Origin: Aristolochia californica | Lineage: Eukaryota > Streptophyta > Magnoliopsida > Piperales > Aristolochiaceae | Assembly (NCBI GenBank): GCA_029961685.1 | Contig: JARWKL010000001.1 | Coordinates: forward strand, 24,998,295-25,062,294 | Reading direction: 5' to 3' | DNA: 64,000 bases | Shown here: one piece after another, positions 20,331 to 31,559 of the stretch | Layout of the letters: every line of letters starts with the position of its first letter | How positions within the stretch are numbered: position 1 is the first letter of the stretch | Notes under the pieces: model-generated | What the model was told of the DNA's origin: nothing | The model's input: only the letters and a program-made list of their open reading frames with translations | Database searches by the model: none | Program-made: the position numbers and the translations under genes

Positions 20331-20880
20331 AAGTGATACAAAGGAGGACCAATCTACCCCACCAATAGAAAAGAAAACCCTTACCGATGATGAGTATGAC
20401 TCATTCCAGAAAATGAAAACTCTGATGGTCTCTCCTCCAAGTTCCTCCTCAACTGCTGCTGCCACCACCGCTTCAGGTTTGCTCTCTACCTCTTCCTCTT
20501 CTTTATCCTAGATAATTGACTTAGAGGCCTCCAAGCATCTCATAGGTAACAAAAATCTACTCCACTCTGTTTCTTCATGCCTCTTGAATAAATTTGTTAC
20601 CATAGCTGACGACTCCCAAACTAAAGTTCTTGGCAAAGGATCCACCTTTGTTACACCATCACTTCCGCTCATAGATATTCCTTTTGTTACTACCTTTCCC
20701 TTGAATCTTTTATCTGTTAATCAGCTAACACAACATTTCAATTGCTCAATTACCTTCTCACCCACTTTGTGTGTGTTTCAAGATCTTATAACGAAGCAGG
20801 TGATTGGTGGAGGTAATGAACAAGGAGGCCTCTACTACCTGGATGTGCCTTAAATAAATGTTGTCTCAACCAAGGAAACT
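20331..20880 (+). pseudogene. Copia-2 protease
   Basis: The site that normally reads DSGAS is DLEAS here (about 20518), after a TAG, so the catalytic motif is damaged although the Asp remains. The open stretch 20584-20853 continues FVTIADDSQTKVLGKG, FPLNLLSVNQLTQHF, CSITFSPTLCVFQDL and KQVIGGGNEQGGLYYLDVP. This is the undisturbed version of the site where the solo LTR entered copia-1. Confidence 0.88.
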
Positions 20881-21800
20881 GAGACAAGTCCATGGCACAA
20901 TCGGTTGGGAAATCCATCGGCACAATCTCTACATCTTCTTTTTCCTACGTTTAAGGATATGTGAAATTTAAATTGTGAAGTGTGTCAACTGAGCAAATAC
21001 CAGAGGACCACATACTCAGCTAATCCGGAACCTAAAAGTGTTTCTCCTTTTTCATTGATCCACACAGATGTATGGGACCTTTGAGTGTCTCAAACATTTC
21101 CCGGATCAACTACTTTATTACCTTTATTGATGATTTTACTCGTTCCACATGGCTATTTATTTTTTAAAGAGTGATATGAAATACCATCCATATTTAAATC
21201 CTTTAATGCTAAGGTTGTCCCTCAATTTGGTGAGAAAATCAAAGAACTTAGGTCTAATAATGCCAAAGAATATACTTCCATAGATCTGGACTATTTTTTT
21301 CAAGAGAATGATATTATCCATCAAACATCTTGTGCCTACACCCACCAACAAAATGGTGGAGTAGAACAGAAGAGTTGTTACATTCTTGAGGTAGCTCGCA
21401 TCTTATTGTATACCATGAAAGTCCCATAATTTTATTGGCCCCATGCCATCCTTACTGCATGCTTTCTTATAAATAGGCTGCCCTCTTCCATTCTCGGTCA
21501 TAAATCTCCATATTCCTTATTGTTTCCACATGCTGATGCTTTTTTGCTTCCATTGAAAGTCTTCGGTTGTACATGCTTTGTTCATATTACCTCCCCACAA
21601 CATAGTAAACTTGATCCAAAATCTTTCAAGTGTATCTTCTTAGGATACTCTCACATGCAGAAAGGTTATATTTTCTACAATCCCACTCTTCAAAGGTTAC
21701 TTGTGTCCAGGGATGTAACTTTTTTTAAGACTTTTCATACTACACTAACAATGCTCCTCTGGGTCTCTCTTCTGTACCAGCCTCCCCTCGACTGCCTGTG
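20881..21800 (+). pseudogene. Copia-2 integrase
   Basis: The region encodes WHNRLGNPSAQSLH (second zinc-binding His position changed to Asn in LGN), CEVCQLSKYQRTTYS, and FSLIHTDVWDL with the first catalytic Asp. The second catalytic Asp region reads RSNNAKEY at about 21252 (SDN to SNN), and the Glu region reads GGVEQKS instead of GVAERKN near 21355, so the Glu is retained with altered neighbours. Stops lie at 20961 and about 21082, with further breaks. The C-terminal part resumes in the open stretch 21520-21837 with LKVFGCTCFVH and GYSHMQKGY. Confidence 0.87.
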
Positions 21801-23566
21801 CCCTGTGCTATGGAAACTGTTCAACCCCTTGAAGTGATGGCTGACACCACACTTGCTGAGTTTATAGATCCCATTAAGGTAAGTCCATCTTGTCCTATTC
21901 CTTTTGGACCACAATATGATACTCGACCCATTGCCTTAAGAAAAGAACCCACAATACTTCTCACCCCATATCCAATTTTGTGTCTCACCATCGTTTATCC
22001 TATTCATGTTGTCAACTTATTGCGTCTATCTCCTCCATCTCAGTCCCACAGTCCTATCAGGAGGCTTTGAAACATCCAGGGTGGAAGGCGGCAATGGACG
22101 AAGAAATGCAGGAACTCTATGAGAATTAGACATGGGCTCTAGTTCCTCTTCCATCAGAAAAAAACCTCTCGGTTGTAAGTGGTTCTTTACAGTTAAACAA
22201 AATCCGGATGGGTCAGTTACTCGTCTTAAGGCCTACCTCATTTCCAAAAGCTATACACAGTGTTATGGGATCGATTATGAGGAAACATTCTCTCTGGTGG
22301 CCAAAATGAACTCGGTACGTATTTATTATCTCTTGCTCCTAATTCTTCCGGGTCGGTCTATCAGCTTGATGTCAAAAATGCTTTTTTTCTCAATGGGGAT
22401 ATAAAGGAAGAAATTTATATGCAACAACCACCTAGATTTGTGGTTGAAGGGGAGTCAGTATGTCAATTGAAAAAATCCCTTTATGGTCTGAAATAGTCTC
22501 CACACGCACGACTTGATAAATCTAGCCAAGCACTCATACATGCCGAATTTTATAGATGTTCCGTAGATCATTCTGTGTTTCTTAAAGACACACCTAAAGG
22601 GAAAGTGATTTGGGCTGTATATGTTGATGATATATTCTTAATCGACAGTGATATCGGGGCCATTCAGGAAACCAAGGAAAATATATGTGAAGAATTCAAG
22701 ACAAAAGATCTTGGACTACTTAAAGTACTTTCTAGGTATTGAAGTACTATAGTCCAAACATAGGATTATACTATTTCAAAGGAAGTATGTCCTCGACCTA
22801 CTGGAGGAGACAGGAATGATGGGGTGTAGATCAGCAGAAACCCCTATGGATTCTAAGAAAAAATTATCTGCAGGCACTGGAGAAGATGTGGATATAAAAA
22901 AATATCAAAGATTTGTGGGGAAACTCATTTATCTCTATATAACAAAGCCAAAGATATCATATGCAGTAAGTGTTATGAGTCAATACATGCACAAACCACA
23001 ACTTACAAACTGGCAAGCACTAGAAAGAATATTCCGATATTTGAAAGGTGCCTCCAGGAAGAGGGCTTCTCTATAAGAACCATGGTCATTTCAACATAGA
23101 AGAGTTCTTGCAGACTGGGCTGATGCCCCGGATGATAGAAAATCTACTTCGGGATATTGTACAATGGTTGGAGGAAACTTGGTAATATGGAGAAGCAAGA
23201 AGCATAATGTAGTTGCAAAGTCCATTGCAGAAGCAGAATACAGGGCTATGGCACACACAGTTAGTGAGCTTCTATGGATCAGATCCCTTCTCACTGAACG
23301 GGGATTCTATAAATAATCCCTTATGGATCTTCATTGCGATAATCATGTGGCAATACATATCACCTCAAATCCGGTCTTCCATGAGAGAACAAACTACATT
23401 GAGGTAAAATACCATTTCGTACGAGAAAAATTCAAAACCGGCATATTATCTCTCAAACATATGTCCTCACAAGGGCAATTTACAAACATTCTCACCAAAC
23501 TAGTAACTCATAAGATCTGGTCCACCATCTGTAGCAAGCTGGGCATTTGCGATGTTTTCTCACCCT
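21801..23566 (+). pseudogene. Copia-2 reverse transcriptase and RNase H
   Basis: The linker (with SCPIPFGPQYDTRPIALRKE) leads to RT entry SYQEALKHPGWKAAMDEEM near 22045, followed by a TAG at 22126. Then come GCKWFFTVKQNPDGSVTRLKA, GYDYEE-type sequence (IDYEETFSLVAKM), YQLDVKNAFF-like codons near 22360 split by a frameshift, LYGLK then TAG at about 22495, and an intact polymerase box YVDDIFL at about 22622. The open stretch 22816-23076 covers DVDIKKYQRFVGKLIYL and ALERIFRYLKGA. RNase H (23090-23330) shows DWADAPDDRKSTSGYC and RSKKHNVV. A TAA at 23313 precedes the tail SKLGICDVFSPST. Confidence 0.9.
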
Positions 23567-23581
23567 CAACTTCAGGGGGAG
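23567..23581 (+). other. Polypurine tract of copia-2
   Basis: CTTCAGGGGGAG lies immediately before the 3' LTR. It matches the CTTGAGGGGGAG tract of the sister elements with one change. Confidence 0.8.
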
Positions 23582-24042
23582 TGTTACAAGGTGGGACCAA
23601 ACCCACCATGACCACACGAGTTGGCATGATGAGTCACCAAGTGAGGTGGCATGATGAGTCATCACACAAGCTGGAATCCTTATCACGCGAGTTGGAAGAT
23701 TTGGCAATCTTCCTTGATTAATGTAATTGATTTATCTTCTCTTAATTTATGTAGATTTGGATAATAACGATTGATGTAATTAGGGATCCTAACTTATCTA
23801 TGAAGTTTCCCTAAATATGTAATGGAAATAGTATAAATATTGGTCTTGGTTGAAGGGTTCAATCAAGCTCTCCACTTCTCAAGTCGTGGAAGAATCTCTC
23901 TCTAGCCTAAAGTCTTTTTCTCTCTTTTATCTTCTCTCCTCTCTACTCTCTCTCTCTCTCTTTCTTTCTCTCTCTCCTTGTTCTTTTTCTTCTCCCTCTC
24001 TCATCTTGCTCGAGGTTTCAATCATGGGTCCTAAATTCAACA
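23582..24042 (+). repeat. 3' LTR of copia-2
   Basis: It begins TGTTACAAGGTGGGACC and ends CCTAAATTCAACA, followed by the target duplication GACAC. It has a TATAAATA box at 23832-23839 and a long CT run at 23935-23975. Confidence 0.95.
23832..23839 (+). promoter_or_regulatory. TATA box in the copia-2 3' LTR
   Basis: TATAAATA followed by TTGG. It is the counterpart of 18223-18230. Confidence 0.6.
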
Positions 24043-24047
24043 GACAC

Positions 24048-24935
24048 CAGACACCAAAAGACTTAAAGAGAAGTAAGACTTTTGATCTTTCTTTTAATAA
24101 GAACAACCATATAGCCTGAGATAAATCATCCACAAATGTAATGAAGTACTATGAATGGGAAACATTAGAGATGTTCTTGGGTCCCCACACATCAGTACGT
24201 ACTAAAGAAAATGAAGCCACACCTTTGATTTTTCCTTGAGGAGAATACATACTCTTTTGGTGTTTACTTACTGACAATCTTCATAGTTCAAATTGGAAAC
24301 AAAATGCAATGTAGGAATCATATGTTTGAGAGATTGCAAGGATGGATACCCTAACCTATTGTGCCATTGAAGAGCTTTATGTTGAGCACTAGTTGTGGTT
24401 GTGAGTCCTGGTGAATCAAGATAATAGAGCCCTCCTCTTCAACGACCTCCACCAATAACCTGTTTTATCTTTAGATCCTGAAGAACACAAGTAGTGGGGA
24501 AAAAAATAATGGAACAGTTAAATTTCTTTGTGAGTTGACTAACAAATAAAAAATTTAAGGGAAACTCAAAAAAAAGGACATCTTTAAAATGAAGGGTAGG
24601 TTTAGAAAATTTGGACCCTACCCCACACACCTTGTTTTGGGATCCATCTGCTATGAAAATAAACTTGTCAATCAAACAAGGAGATATAGAACTCAAGAGG
24701 GTACCATTACTTATCAAGTGATCCAGGATAGAGAAGTAACTGAAACCATACCTATTATAGAAGTAGAAACAATAGGAGAAGCCTTGTTTATTGAGGCTTG
24801 GTTTGTGGTTTGACCCACCATATGCTATATCTTCTGAAGTAGTTCAAGCTCTTCTGTAAAGATGGTCTTCTTGTCTCTGGTGTTCTCAAGAGCCATCATA
24901 GAGCTGAACTCTTGAACAAATTGAACCATTTAAAA
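24048..24935 (-). pseudogene. Antisense copia integrase, protease and gag end (older copia element, 5' part)
   Basis: On the minus strand the order from right to left is: gag end with DKKTIFTEELELLQKI (about 24850), protease region with LIDKFIFIADGSQNKV, FPLNFLFVSQLTKKFNCS and KQVIGGG (24440-24660), and the integrase with a region for the zinc-binding part and VDDLSQAIWLFLLKERSKVL ending at 24048. The core continues at 17977 beyond copia-2. The gene joins collinearly across the GACAC duplication. Frames are interrupted several times. The gag part fades near 24935. Confidence 0.88.
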
Positions 24936-26040
24936 GGGAGTTTGTATCAAGCTAAAAACAGTCAACAAATAATAACCCAAGGTAATCAATCTGAGGATAT
25001 CCTTCTTCAGCCCTAATGTCTCAATCAAAGAGACACAACAGCAGTTGTTGTAATGAACCAAGGCCCAAGTAGCATTTATGCCACAACAAGGGTAATAGGA
25101 AGAACCAGAATTAACAACAGATAATAGTACATGGCAGCGGGTAACATATAAATAAAAAAATCCTCAAGTGTAAATAAGGACGTGTGAGACCATTTTTTTT
25201 GCAGCACATTCAAATGAGCTGCATATCGCAATCTTCCAAAGGTGTGCTGAACCGAGAGTTAGAAGCTCGATCCTTATGTCAAGGGCCCACTAGTTTGATA
25301 ATTAAACCAAAGACCCGAGAGCTTGATAGTTAATAATGTTGAGTGCTTGACCCAAAGGACTACTGTAAGGTGTTCAAAAAATTCGTCTTCAATCTGTTCT
25401 TGAATTAGAATCTTTTGCCAAAGATGCTGATTTAATTAAGCAACATTAAAACAAGAAGGATCTGTTTAGGAACCCAGTCTGAATCCAGAATAAGAAAGTC
25501 TCTTATCTTGACAAATATATCTCATTTGATTCAAGGAATGTTTCTAAAAAAATAAAATTGATCCTCCTCGGATTTTGTGTCTCATAAACCAGAAACTTTC
25601 AATCTAAGCAGTAACAACTTCCTGAGAATAGAATAATGAAATGCTAAACAGAGAATACTGCTAGTTTATCCTTCCTTTAACAAAGGGGAAGCACAAGAGA
25701 GAGTTTCTAATCTAAGCAAGTCAGAATATAATCATTCCAAGATAACTAAAAAATTACCAGCTGAGTTGTTGCAGTTCATGCCCATGAACCATGAATTCTT
25801 CGGAATTCAGTTCAGCAACTTCAATATTTTAAAGAGATCTGGGATGAACCGATGCTAATGTGAACAAAGAACAATGCTGCTGAAAAAATATTGTTGTTGT
25901 TTTACAATAAGATTGAATCATAGCTTATGTAACCAACGCTGTTCTTTGAGCCAAGATTTAGTTTTAACATAGTTGTTTCAATACCTGCTGCCCGATCTTT
26001 GTAAAAGAAAGTAACACAAGGCTGGAAGGAGCAATCCTAC
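24936..26040. other. Non-coding stretch, no feature recognised
   Basis: About 1.1 kb of AT-rich sequence without a supportable gene. A short block near 25010-25055 (CTAATGTCTCAATCAAAGAG, ACACAACAGCAG) resembles the TGTCTCATCCAAAGAGACA block of the non-coding copia derivative at 28838. This may mean more of that element is buried here, but the match is too short to be sure. The rest is probably leader or relic sequence of the antisense copia element. Confidence 0.4.
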
Positions 26041-27030
26041 ATGACTGATTGATAAAAAAAATCTTGTCAATTAGGGACATAAAGCATGATCGACCATGGG
26101 AAGTTCATGGATCGATCATACTTGCGTTGAATTGCCAAAGGGAACTCCGATTGATCGATCATACTTGGGCAATGATCAATAAACTTGAAATGTCATACCC
26201 AATAGAAGGATATTAATTGATCATACCATTGATCAATAAGACATTCTAACAAAGAAATCGGTTACACTCAATTGATCAATCGATCACTTTGCAATGATCA
26301 ATTAGTGTAAACATTGACTTTGCCAAACAGGCAGAAAACGACTAGTTTGTCTCAGGGGACATATAAATACCCCATCAAACCTCCCATAAAGAAGTTAATG
26401 AGCATTTATTGGCGTATCCTTGAGCTTTTATTCTCAAATAATTAAATAACTTCTCAAAGTGTTTTTGAGTGAAAGAGAGAGTTATTCCTTTGAAAATTGC
26501 CATACTCTTTCCTCCATTCCTCTCCTTACATATGCATTAGACAAGCTCCTATCTTTTCATTGTTCTGAAAAGTTGGATGCTTGGATCTCTCAAGGAGAAG
26601 GTACTCTCCAAGTGTAAAGGGTATAAGTGTTATACCTTTCGTACATTTTCATTTGTGAAAGGTTCATCTAGAACCTATTGTAATCTAGATAGAAAGGACC
26701 TAACTAGAGCTAGAGTCTAGCCAATCTCTTAGAGAGATTGATTTTAAAAGCGTGTATTTGAGCTACACGTGGCTTAAAGAGAGTCAAAATCCCTTTGATG
26801 TAAATTGTATCTATTAAAGCTAAAATTTTAGAATTTCACAAACATGGGTTATTGGGTGTTGAATACCAATAGGGGAACATCAAACAAAAAAAATCTAGTG
26901 TTATCCCTATGGTGTGTAAATGCTTTTATTTTGAATTGCATGATTGTATGTTTTATATTTCCACACCTTACTTAAAATTTCAATTGTAAATCTCAATTCA
27001 CCCCCTCTTGAGAAGCCACTTAGGCCAACA
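26041..27030 (+). repeat. LTR-like segment with GATC-rich palindromes (Sirevirus-like)
   Basis: The segment shows repeated TTGATCGATCAT, ATTGATCATACC and CAATTGATCAATCGATCAC motifs (26080-26310), a TATA box at 26362, and an ending CAATTCACCCCCTCTTG... CCAACA typical of the 3' end of Sirevirus-type copia LTRs in plants. There is no primer site after 27030 and no clear TG start on the left, so this is a solo or truncated LTR. The boundary on the left is uncertain by about 50 bp. Related GATCA-rich sequence lies at 36960-37060. Confidence 0.6.
26362..26369 (+). promoter_or_regulatory. TATA box in the Sirevirus-like LTR
   Basis: TATAAATA followed by CCCCATC, about 670 bp before the LTR end. Confidence 0.5.
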
Positions 27031-27805
27031 GATTGAACAACGTGAAATAGGCAAATAAATTAAAGAAAAACCAAATTAGGATAGGAAAAAAAACAAAATA
27101 AGTGTGGAAATCACAATGGAGTACACAGTCCAATAAAGGGGTCTTTTCAACAAATACAAGAAACTAATATTAAACAAAGGATAATAGTATGCCAATAGTA
27201 AGGAAAAGCAACAAAAGAAAAGATTGAGGAGCAAAGAAGAACAAGATTCATAAATGAAAATACATCACCTCTATAAGTTAATGAAGAACAATATGTTTTG
27301 ATACCATATTATACTTTGAAGGAAAAATATGAGAAAGATTGGGGTTTATAGACTCTCCTCTTCAATTAATAACTTAAATAATATTAATAATTACATCCAT
27401 GTCCTTACTCCTCATAAGCCATAGGAAACTACTTTCTACCAAAAAGGTCTTTCATTAAAAAGTCAAACTATATAAACCCTAAATTGTACCATCTAATTGA
27501 TTTCTCAATCAATCAAGTAGTTCACCCTTTGATAAGTGGGTTCTATCTCCAAATCTTTGAAGCTCCACCTCCATCTTCCTCGTCTACCACCTTCCATCCT
27601 TCTCTATCAATAAGATCTTCCACAATACCTATGCTCTAATCACTCCTCACACCACTAACATTTCCCTTTCCAAAACACTAGTGGACCAACCTTTCCATAA
27701 TACATGAACCCATCACTTCTTTTCTCTCATCTCTTGAGACATCTCTCTTTATTACCCACACAATTATCTCCCACATGCCCAGACATCTTCCTCTAGACAC
27801 CTCTC
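27031..27805. other. Non-coding stretch with a possible antisense primer site
   Basis: AT-rich sequence without a protein match. TTTTGATACCA (27296-27306) reads TGGTATCAAAA on the minus strand, similar to a primer site, and the sequence to its right (AGACTCTCCTCTTCAATTAAT and onward) could be the LTR of the antisense copia element whose genes lie at 24048-24935. This is position-based inference only. No matching second LTR was found. Confidence 0.35.
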
Positions 27806-28247
27806 TGTTGAATTTATGGAAAAGAGTAATACTTCATTGACTTCATTAACTTATTATAATCAAAGTACATGAACCTCTATTTATAATAGAGGAAGGTAGT
27901 AGAGTCTAATTACAATAAAACTATGTTTGTCCCAATTACACCAAAACTCTAACACTTAAAGATAAGTCCTAACATAATTAAATAACTCAATATAGATAAA
28001 AGACAAATATAACTCAAACTAGAACCCTTCTAGGACGTGAACATAAGATAAATATGCCTTTGTGAGTCCTTCTTGATCTTCCAACTTATGTGATAAGGAT
28101 GCCAACTCGTGGTAATCATGGTGGGTCCTACTTCTTATGTGCTTAGGCTCATTTTGTGGGCCTTCCTTGGACGTGTAGCCCATCTTATAATACTCTTAGA
28201 TATGTGGGCCTTCCTTGTTCGTGTGGGCTTGGGCCTATCTTTCAATA
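27806..28247 (-). repeat. LTR of the non-coding copia derivative, minus orientation
   Basis: On the + strand it starts TGTTGAATTTATGG and ends CCTATCTTTCAATA. It is a close relative of 7325-7766 and of the reverse complement of 8002-8478 and 15881-16522. A polypurine tract complement (CCCCCTCAAGC) follows directly at 28250, so it is the 3' LTR of a minus-strand element whose interior lies to the right. No primer site is present on its left. Confidence 0.88.
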
Positions 28248-28582
28248 ATCCCCCTCAAGCTAGGGGTGAGAGAACAACATGAACTCCCAACTTGTTGCAA
28301 ATGATGTATATAATCTTTTTGCATAAAATGGCACATCTTCCAACTCTCCCCCTCACACTATTGCGTCCTTCCATGAGGCCTAGCTGGCATAATATAAGTG
28401 AGAGTAAAAATCACTCCTAGCCGATAAGACATTGCTCCATACTCTAGTCCTGATGTTGGATGTAGGGCACACTCTGTCTTCTATAGGTAGTGTGTCTATC
28501 GACATTTCTCTGAAGTGTCCACCACCGTGTCCCACCACAGGACAACGACTCTCAAGTGGTAGGAGTAATAAAAGCCATTACA

Positions 28583-28629
<47 letters not shown>

Positions 28630-29690
28630 GTAGTGGGTTTATTTATATTGGTGTCCCAATCCAAACACCAACTCTCATGGTATCCCAACCATGATATTTT
28701 TTAGAGTTAAATTTATCATGATGTCCCAATGCGGGCACCGACTCTCATGGTGTCCCAACTGTGTTATTTTTTAGAGTCAAATAAATTATGGTATAAGAAA
28801 AGGTACTAAGGCCACCTCTATTTCAATAATAATGTCTCATCCAAAGAGACATAATAACAGCAGCTGTAATGTAACACGACCATCTTCCAACACATATAAC
28901 ACGAATCGAAATAATAAACCTTGTAAAAGGACCCATGAAATAATCATAATCCGATATAAATATTTTTTCTTAGATGCATAAGCTTCATCTTTTGTGCTCC
29001 CCCTTTCTTGAATATTTTGGTGACATAAACTTATCCACAACATATGGAATAAAATACCTCTTTCTTGTACTTCTTCTACTTCTCCTCCTCAAGCTGGGAG
29101 GTAATATCAGTGATCCTAGCTTGAACCAAATATCATAGATGCAACAATAAGACAAAATAACATAGATGTAGTAATAAGCCCTTAAACCAGGGAGAAGTTA
29201 GATATTTTCCTGATATAGAAACTCAAACAGTGACACAAAACAAAGGGCATAAATTTGTATTTTTCAATACAACAGAATACCAGCATGACCTTTGATTCTT
29301 CCAATGCAAAAATATCTTTAAATATAGATCAGATTGACATGAAATTTTTTGATTATTAAACTAGACTTAAATAAATTTCATCCAAGTATAAATTATCTTC
29401 ATAAAATATAATTATTAGAAGACAAATAATCTGATATATTTTGGTCTCTATCATTTGGCTGAACTATGCATTGTTTCTCCTTTTTTTCCTGCAAGACCAT
29501 TGAATCTTCCAAGATCAATATCTCCTTATAGGAAACTCAGATCAAGATTTAGTTGAATATTTAAGAAAATAAACTGACACATCTTTCGTTTTATATATAA
29601 TTCTCCATATAAAGTCTCATTCTTGATAGCATAAAATACATCGGAATTTGAAGCTTTCTACTGCTGCTCGAACCTCTTTTGCAATCTGAT
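28248..29690 (-). mobile_element. Interior of the non-coding copia derivative, minus orientation
   Basis: Reverse complement counterpart of 13657-15880: the shared blocks listed there lie at 28660-28960 in this copy. The part next to the LTR (28248-28350) again corresponds to the RNase H tail with the internal deletion. No gag or pol is recognisable. The block GTGTCCCAAT...CAACTCTCATGG occurs twice (28650-28685 and 28711-28755) as an internal repeat. The 43-base G run sits inside. The right end is not defined, and no 5' LTR was seen. Confidence 0.7.
28586..28628. repeat. Homopolymer run of 43 G
   Basis: Uninterrupted G from 28586 to 28628 in an otherwise AT-rich element. The copy of this element on the + strand (around 15600) has no such run. 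It may be a true expansion or an assembly or sequencing artefact. Confidence 0.9.
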
Positions 29691-29981
29691 CTTTGCTCAT
29701 TCAAATATCAATATCTCTCTGTAGATAACTCCGATTGGAAAAAAAATTGTTTTCCTTGGAAAGTGGACTCAAATAGATTTCCTTCAATATATAATTTTCA
29801 ATATGAAAAACTCACTATAGAGTTCTCCTCAACGAGCTCTAGGGTTTTCAAGCATCCCTTTGGCTTGATATTTCGTTTTCGTTCTCCATGTCTCCCTACT
29901 ATCCCTAATATCCATATCGTAATTCGTGGCAGATCCCACATCCTCCCAAAGAATCCTTGTGTCAGATCCGGGACCACAACA
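29691..29981 (+). other. Possible LTR end before a gypsy integrase fragment
   Basis: The last bases, AGATCCGGGACCACAACA, resemble the ends of the gypsy LTRs at 32693 (AGATCCGGGGCATAACA) and 33787 (AGACCTGGGACCATAACA). The integrase reading frame begins directly after it, as if an LTR had cut the gene there. No LTR start was found upstream. Confidence 0.45.
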
Positions 29982-31042
29982 CTATATATCCATGGACTTC
30001 ATTGATGGCCTTCCCCCCTTGTCCGGTAAATCAATTATATTTGTAGTGGTTGACCGTTTCTCAAAGTATGACCATTTCCTCTGTCTGGTGCATCCTTACA
30101 CTGCAGCTCAAGTAGCTCAACTATTCATGGATGATATTGTCCAGTTACATGGGATGCTTGCCTCCATTACCAGTGACAGGGATGCCATCTTTACCAGTAC
30201 GTTCTAGAAGGAACTATTCAAGCTGCAAGGCACGAAGTTGGAGTTCTCTTCCACCTTCCATCCACAGACTGATGGACAGACCGAGGTCGTTAACCGAACG
30301 ATTGAGATGTATCTCCGTTGTTTTGTGGGGGACTCACCTAAACAATGGGTTAAGTGGCTGGCATGGGCAGAATTCTGTTACAACACATCCTACCACATGG
30401 CACTCGACACTACTCCATTCAAGGTAGTATATGGTAGAGATCCACCTCGACTTTTATCGTATGAACCAGGTGCATCCAAGGTTGCCACCTTGGACCAGGC
30501 TTTAGCAAAAAGGGACACCATGCTCAGTGAGGTGCGCACTCATCTCCAGGAGGCCCAACATACTATGAAATTATATTATGATAAGCAGCACCGAGAAGTA
30601 TTCTTTTCTCCGGAAGATTTTGTATGGTTGAGTCTCCAACATTACAGACAACTTTCACTGACAGCTTCCAAACATCACAAGCTATCTCCCAAGTATTATG
30701 GTCCCTTTCAGGTGTTAGACCGCATTGGCACAGTCGCCTACCACTTTCAGCTTCTGCCAGAAGCAAAGATCCACAATGTGTTTCATGTCTCTCAAATGAA
30801 GGCCTTCCGAGGCGACTCCCCCTTGCTACACACTGTTCTGCCACCACTACATGAGGGACATGTCCTTTCTACTCGAGCTCAGGTGTTGCAGGCTCATCGC
30901 ATCCAGGGCGATCGGGAGGTACTTGTGCAATGGTCTGACACTGACCCTAGTGACACTACATGGGAGCCCTTAGCGGCTTTCTGGTCTCTATACCACTCTT
31001 TTGAGCTTGAGGACAAGTTTTTTCTTCATGAGAGGGTTGATG
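29982..31042 (+). pseudogene. Ty3/gypsy chromovirus integrase core and chromodomain-like tail
   Basis: The fragment starts at SMDFIDGLPPLSGKS with the first catalytic Asp, followed by ITSDRDAIF with the second and GQTEVVNRTIEMY with the Glu, so the DDE triad is fully encoded. A TAG at about 30207 replaces the Trp of TFWKEL. The open stretch 30238-31065 covers the integrase C-terminus ([41 protein letters not shown]) and a chromodomain-like tail: VLQAHRIQGDREVLVQW, DTTWEPLAAFW and FELEDKFFL. It is the best preserved gypsy coding piece in the window. The upstream part is missing. Confidence 0.93.
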
Positions 31043-31089
31043 TTATGGACTCCATAGCATCCTGAGTTATCAACAGGCGTAGGAATTAA
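31043..31089 (+). repeat. Truncated start of a gypsy LTR
   Basis: TGTTATGGACTCCATAGCAT through GGAATTAA corresponds to the first 47 bases of the 262-650 LTR family, directly after the end of the integrase tail and a short purine tract. Similarity then stops abruptly. Confidence 0.8.
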
Positions 31090-31141
31090 AGTAAGTGAGC
31101 TTGGAAGCTTTCCTGCACAGGCAAGGCAGGAGAAACGTCTG

Positions 31142-31558
31142 ATGGGTTCTTTTGCAAATGTTTCTGCAACTCCCATGGAAGTTTATCCAGCACTACCTGC
31201 CAAGAAGATTAACAGGGCCACAGAGGCAGCACTTGAGACACAGGTTATGGCCTTGGCAGGTCTTCAAATTGACTCAGCTTCATACTTACAGAAAGCATTA
31301 AGAGTGAATGTTATCACTCTGAGAACAGAGGCCTTTCATCCCTTTAAATCTGTGCTTCCCATTTTCCAAAGTCATTTGGGGGCACTGCTGTTTCTTATTT
31401 CTGCTTCCCAGGCAATTGTGAATCTACTGTTCTGTGGACGAGGTGTTCCAAACGTGTTTGATGGTTGTATGGATCTAGGAGAAGGCATGTCTCTGAATGG
31501 AATACCAACAAGTGTGGAGGTTGGATTCCTTAGTATGTTGGAATCTCTAAATTTCTAA
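31142..31558 (+). CDS. Unrecognised ORF of 138 codons between gypsy relics
   Basis: An uninterrupted frame from ATG 31142 to TAA 31558. The frame is also open upstream to about 31091, reading SELGSFPAQARQEKRL before the Met, so the true start is unclear. I do not recognise the protein. Visible features are an Ala-rich helical tract (RATEAALETQVMALAGLQI), a moderately hydrophobic segment (about residues 78-96, ALLFLISASQAIVNLLF) and a Gly-rich end. It is neither a gag nor a pol block that I know. The local base composition is less AT-rich than the surroundings. It starts where gypsy LTR similarity breaks off. It could be a captured exon piece, an unknown part of a gypsy element, or chance. I would not call it a gene without expression or homologues. 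Confidence 0.3.
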   Translation: MGSFANVSATPMEVYPALPAKKINRATEAALETQVMALAGLQIDSASYLQKALRVNVITLRTEAFHPFKSVLPIFQSHLGALLFLISASQAIVNLLFCGRGVPNVFDGCMDLGEGMSLNGIPTSVEVGFLSMLESLNF

Positions 31559-31559
31559 A

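Larger units (their letters stand above)
17978..24047 (+). mobile_element. Near-complete Ty1/copia retrotransposon copia-2, TSD GACAC
   Basis: A 6060-bp element with LTRs at 17983-18427 and 23582-24042, a good primer site, gag, protease, integrase, RT, RNase H and polypurine tract. The target duplication GACAC is perfect (17978-17982 and 24043-24047). It is inserted in the integrase gene of an antisense copia copy, whose two halves are visible on either side. All coding parts contain stops or frameshifts. The two LTRs remain clearly alike but differ by several substitutions and short indels. Confidence 0.95.

Noticed and set aside
24936..26040. Assigning 25010-25060 to the non-coding copia derivative
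   Set aside because: The likeness covers only about 45 bp around a palindromic AGAGACA word and is not extended on either side.
26047..27035. GATTG at 26047-26051 and 27031-27035 as a target duplication of a solo Sirevirus-like LTR
   Set aside because: The sequence after the left GATTG (ATAAAAAAAATC) does not begin with TG as an LTR should, and GATTG is a common word in this region.
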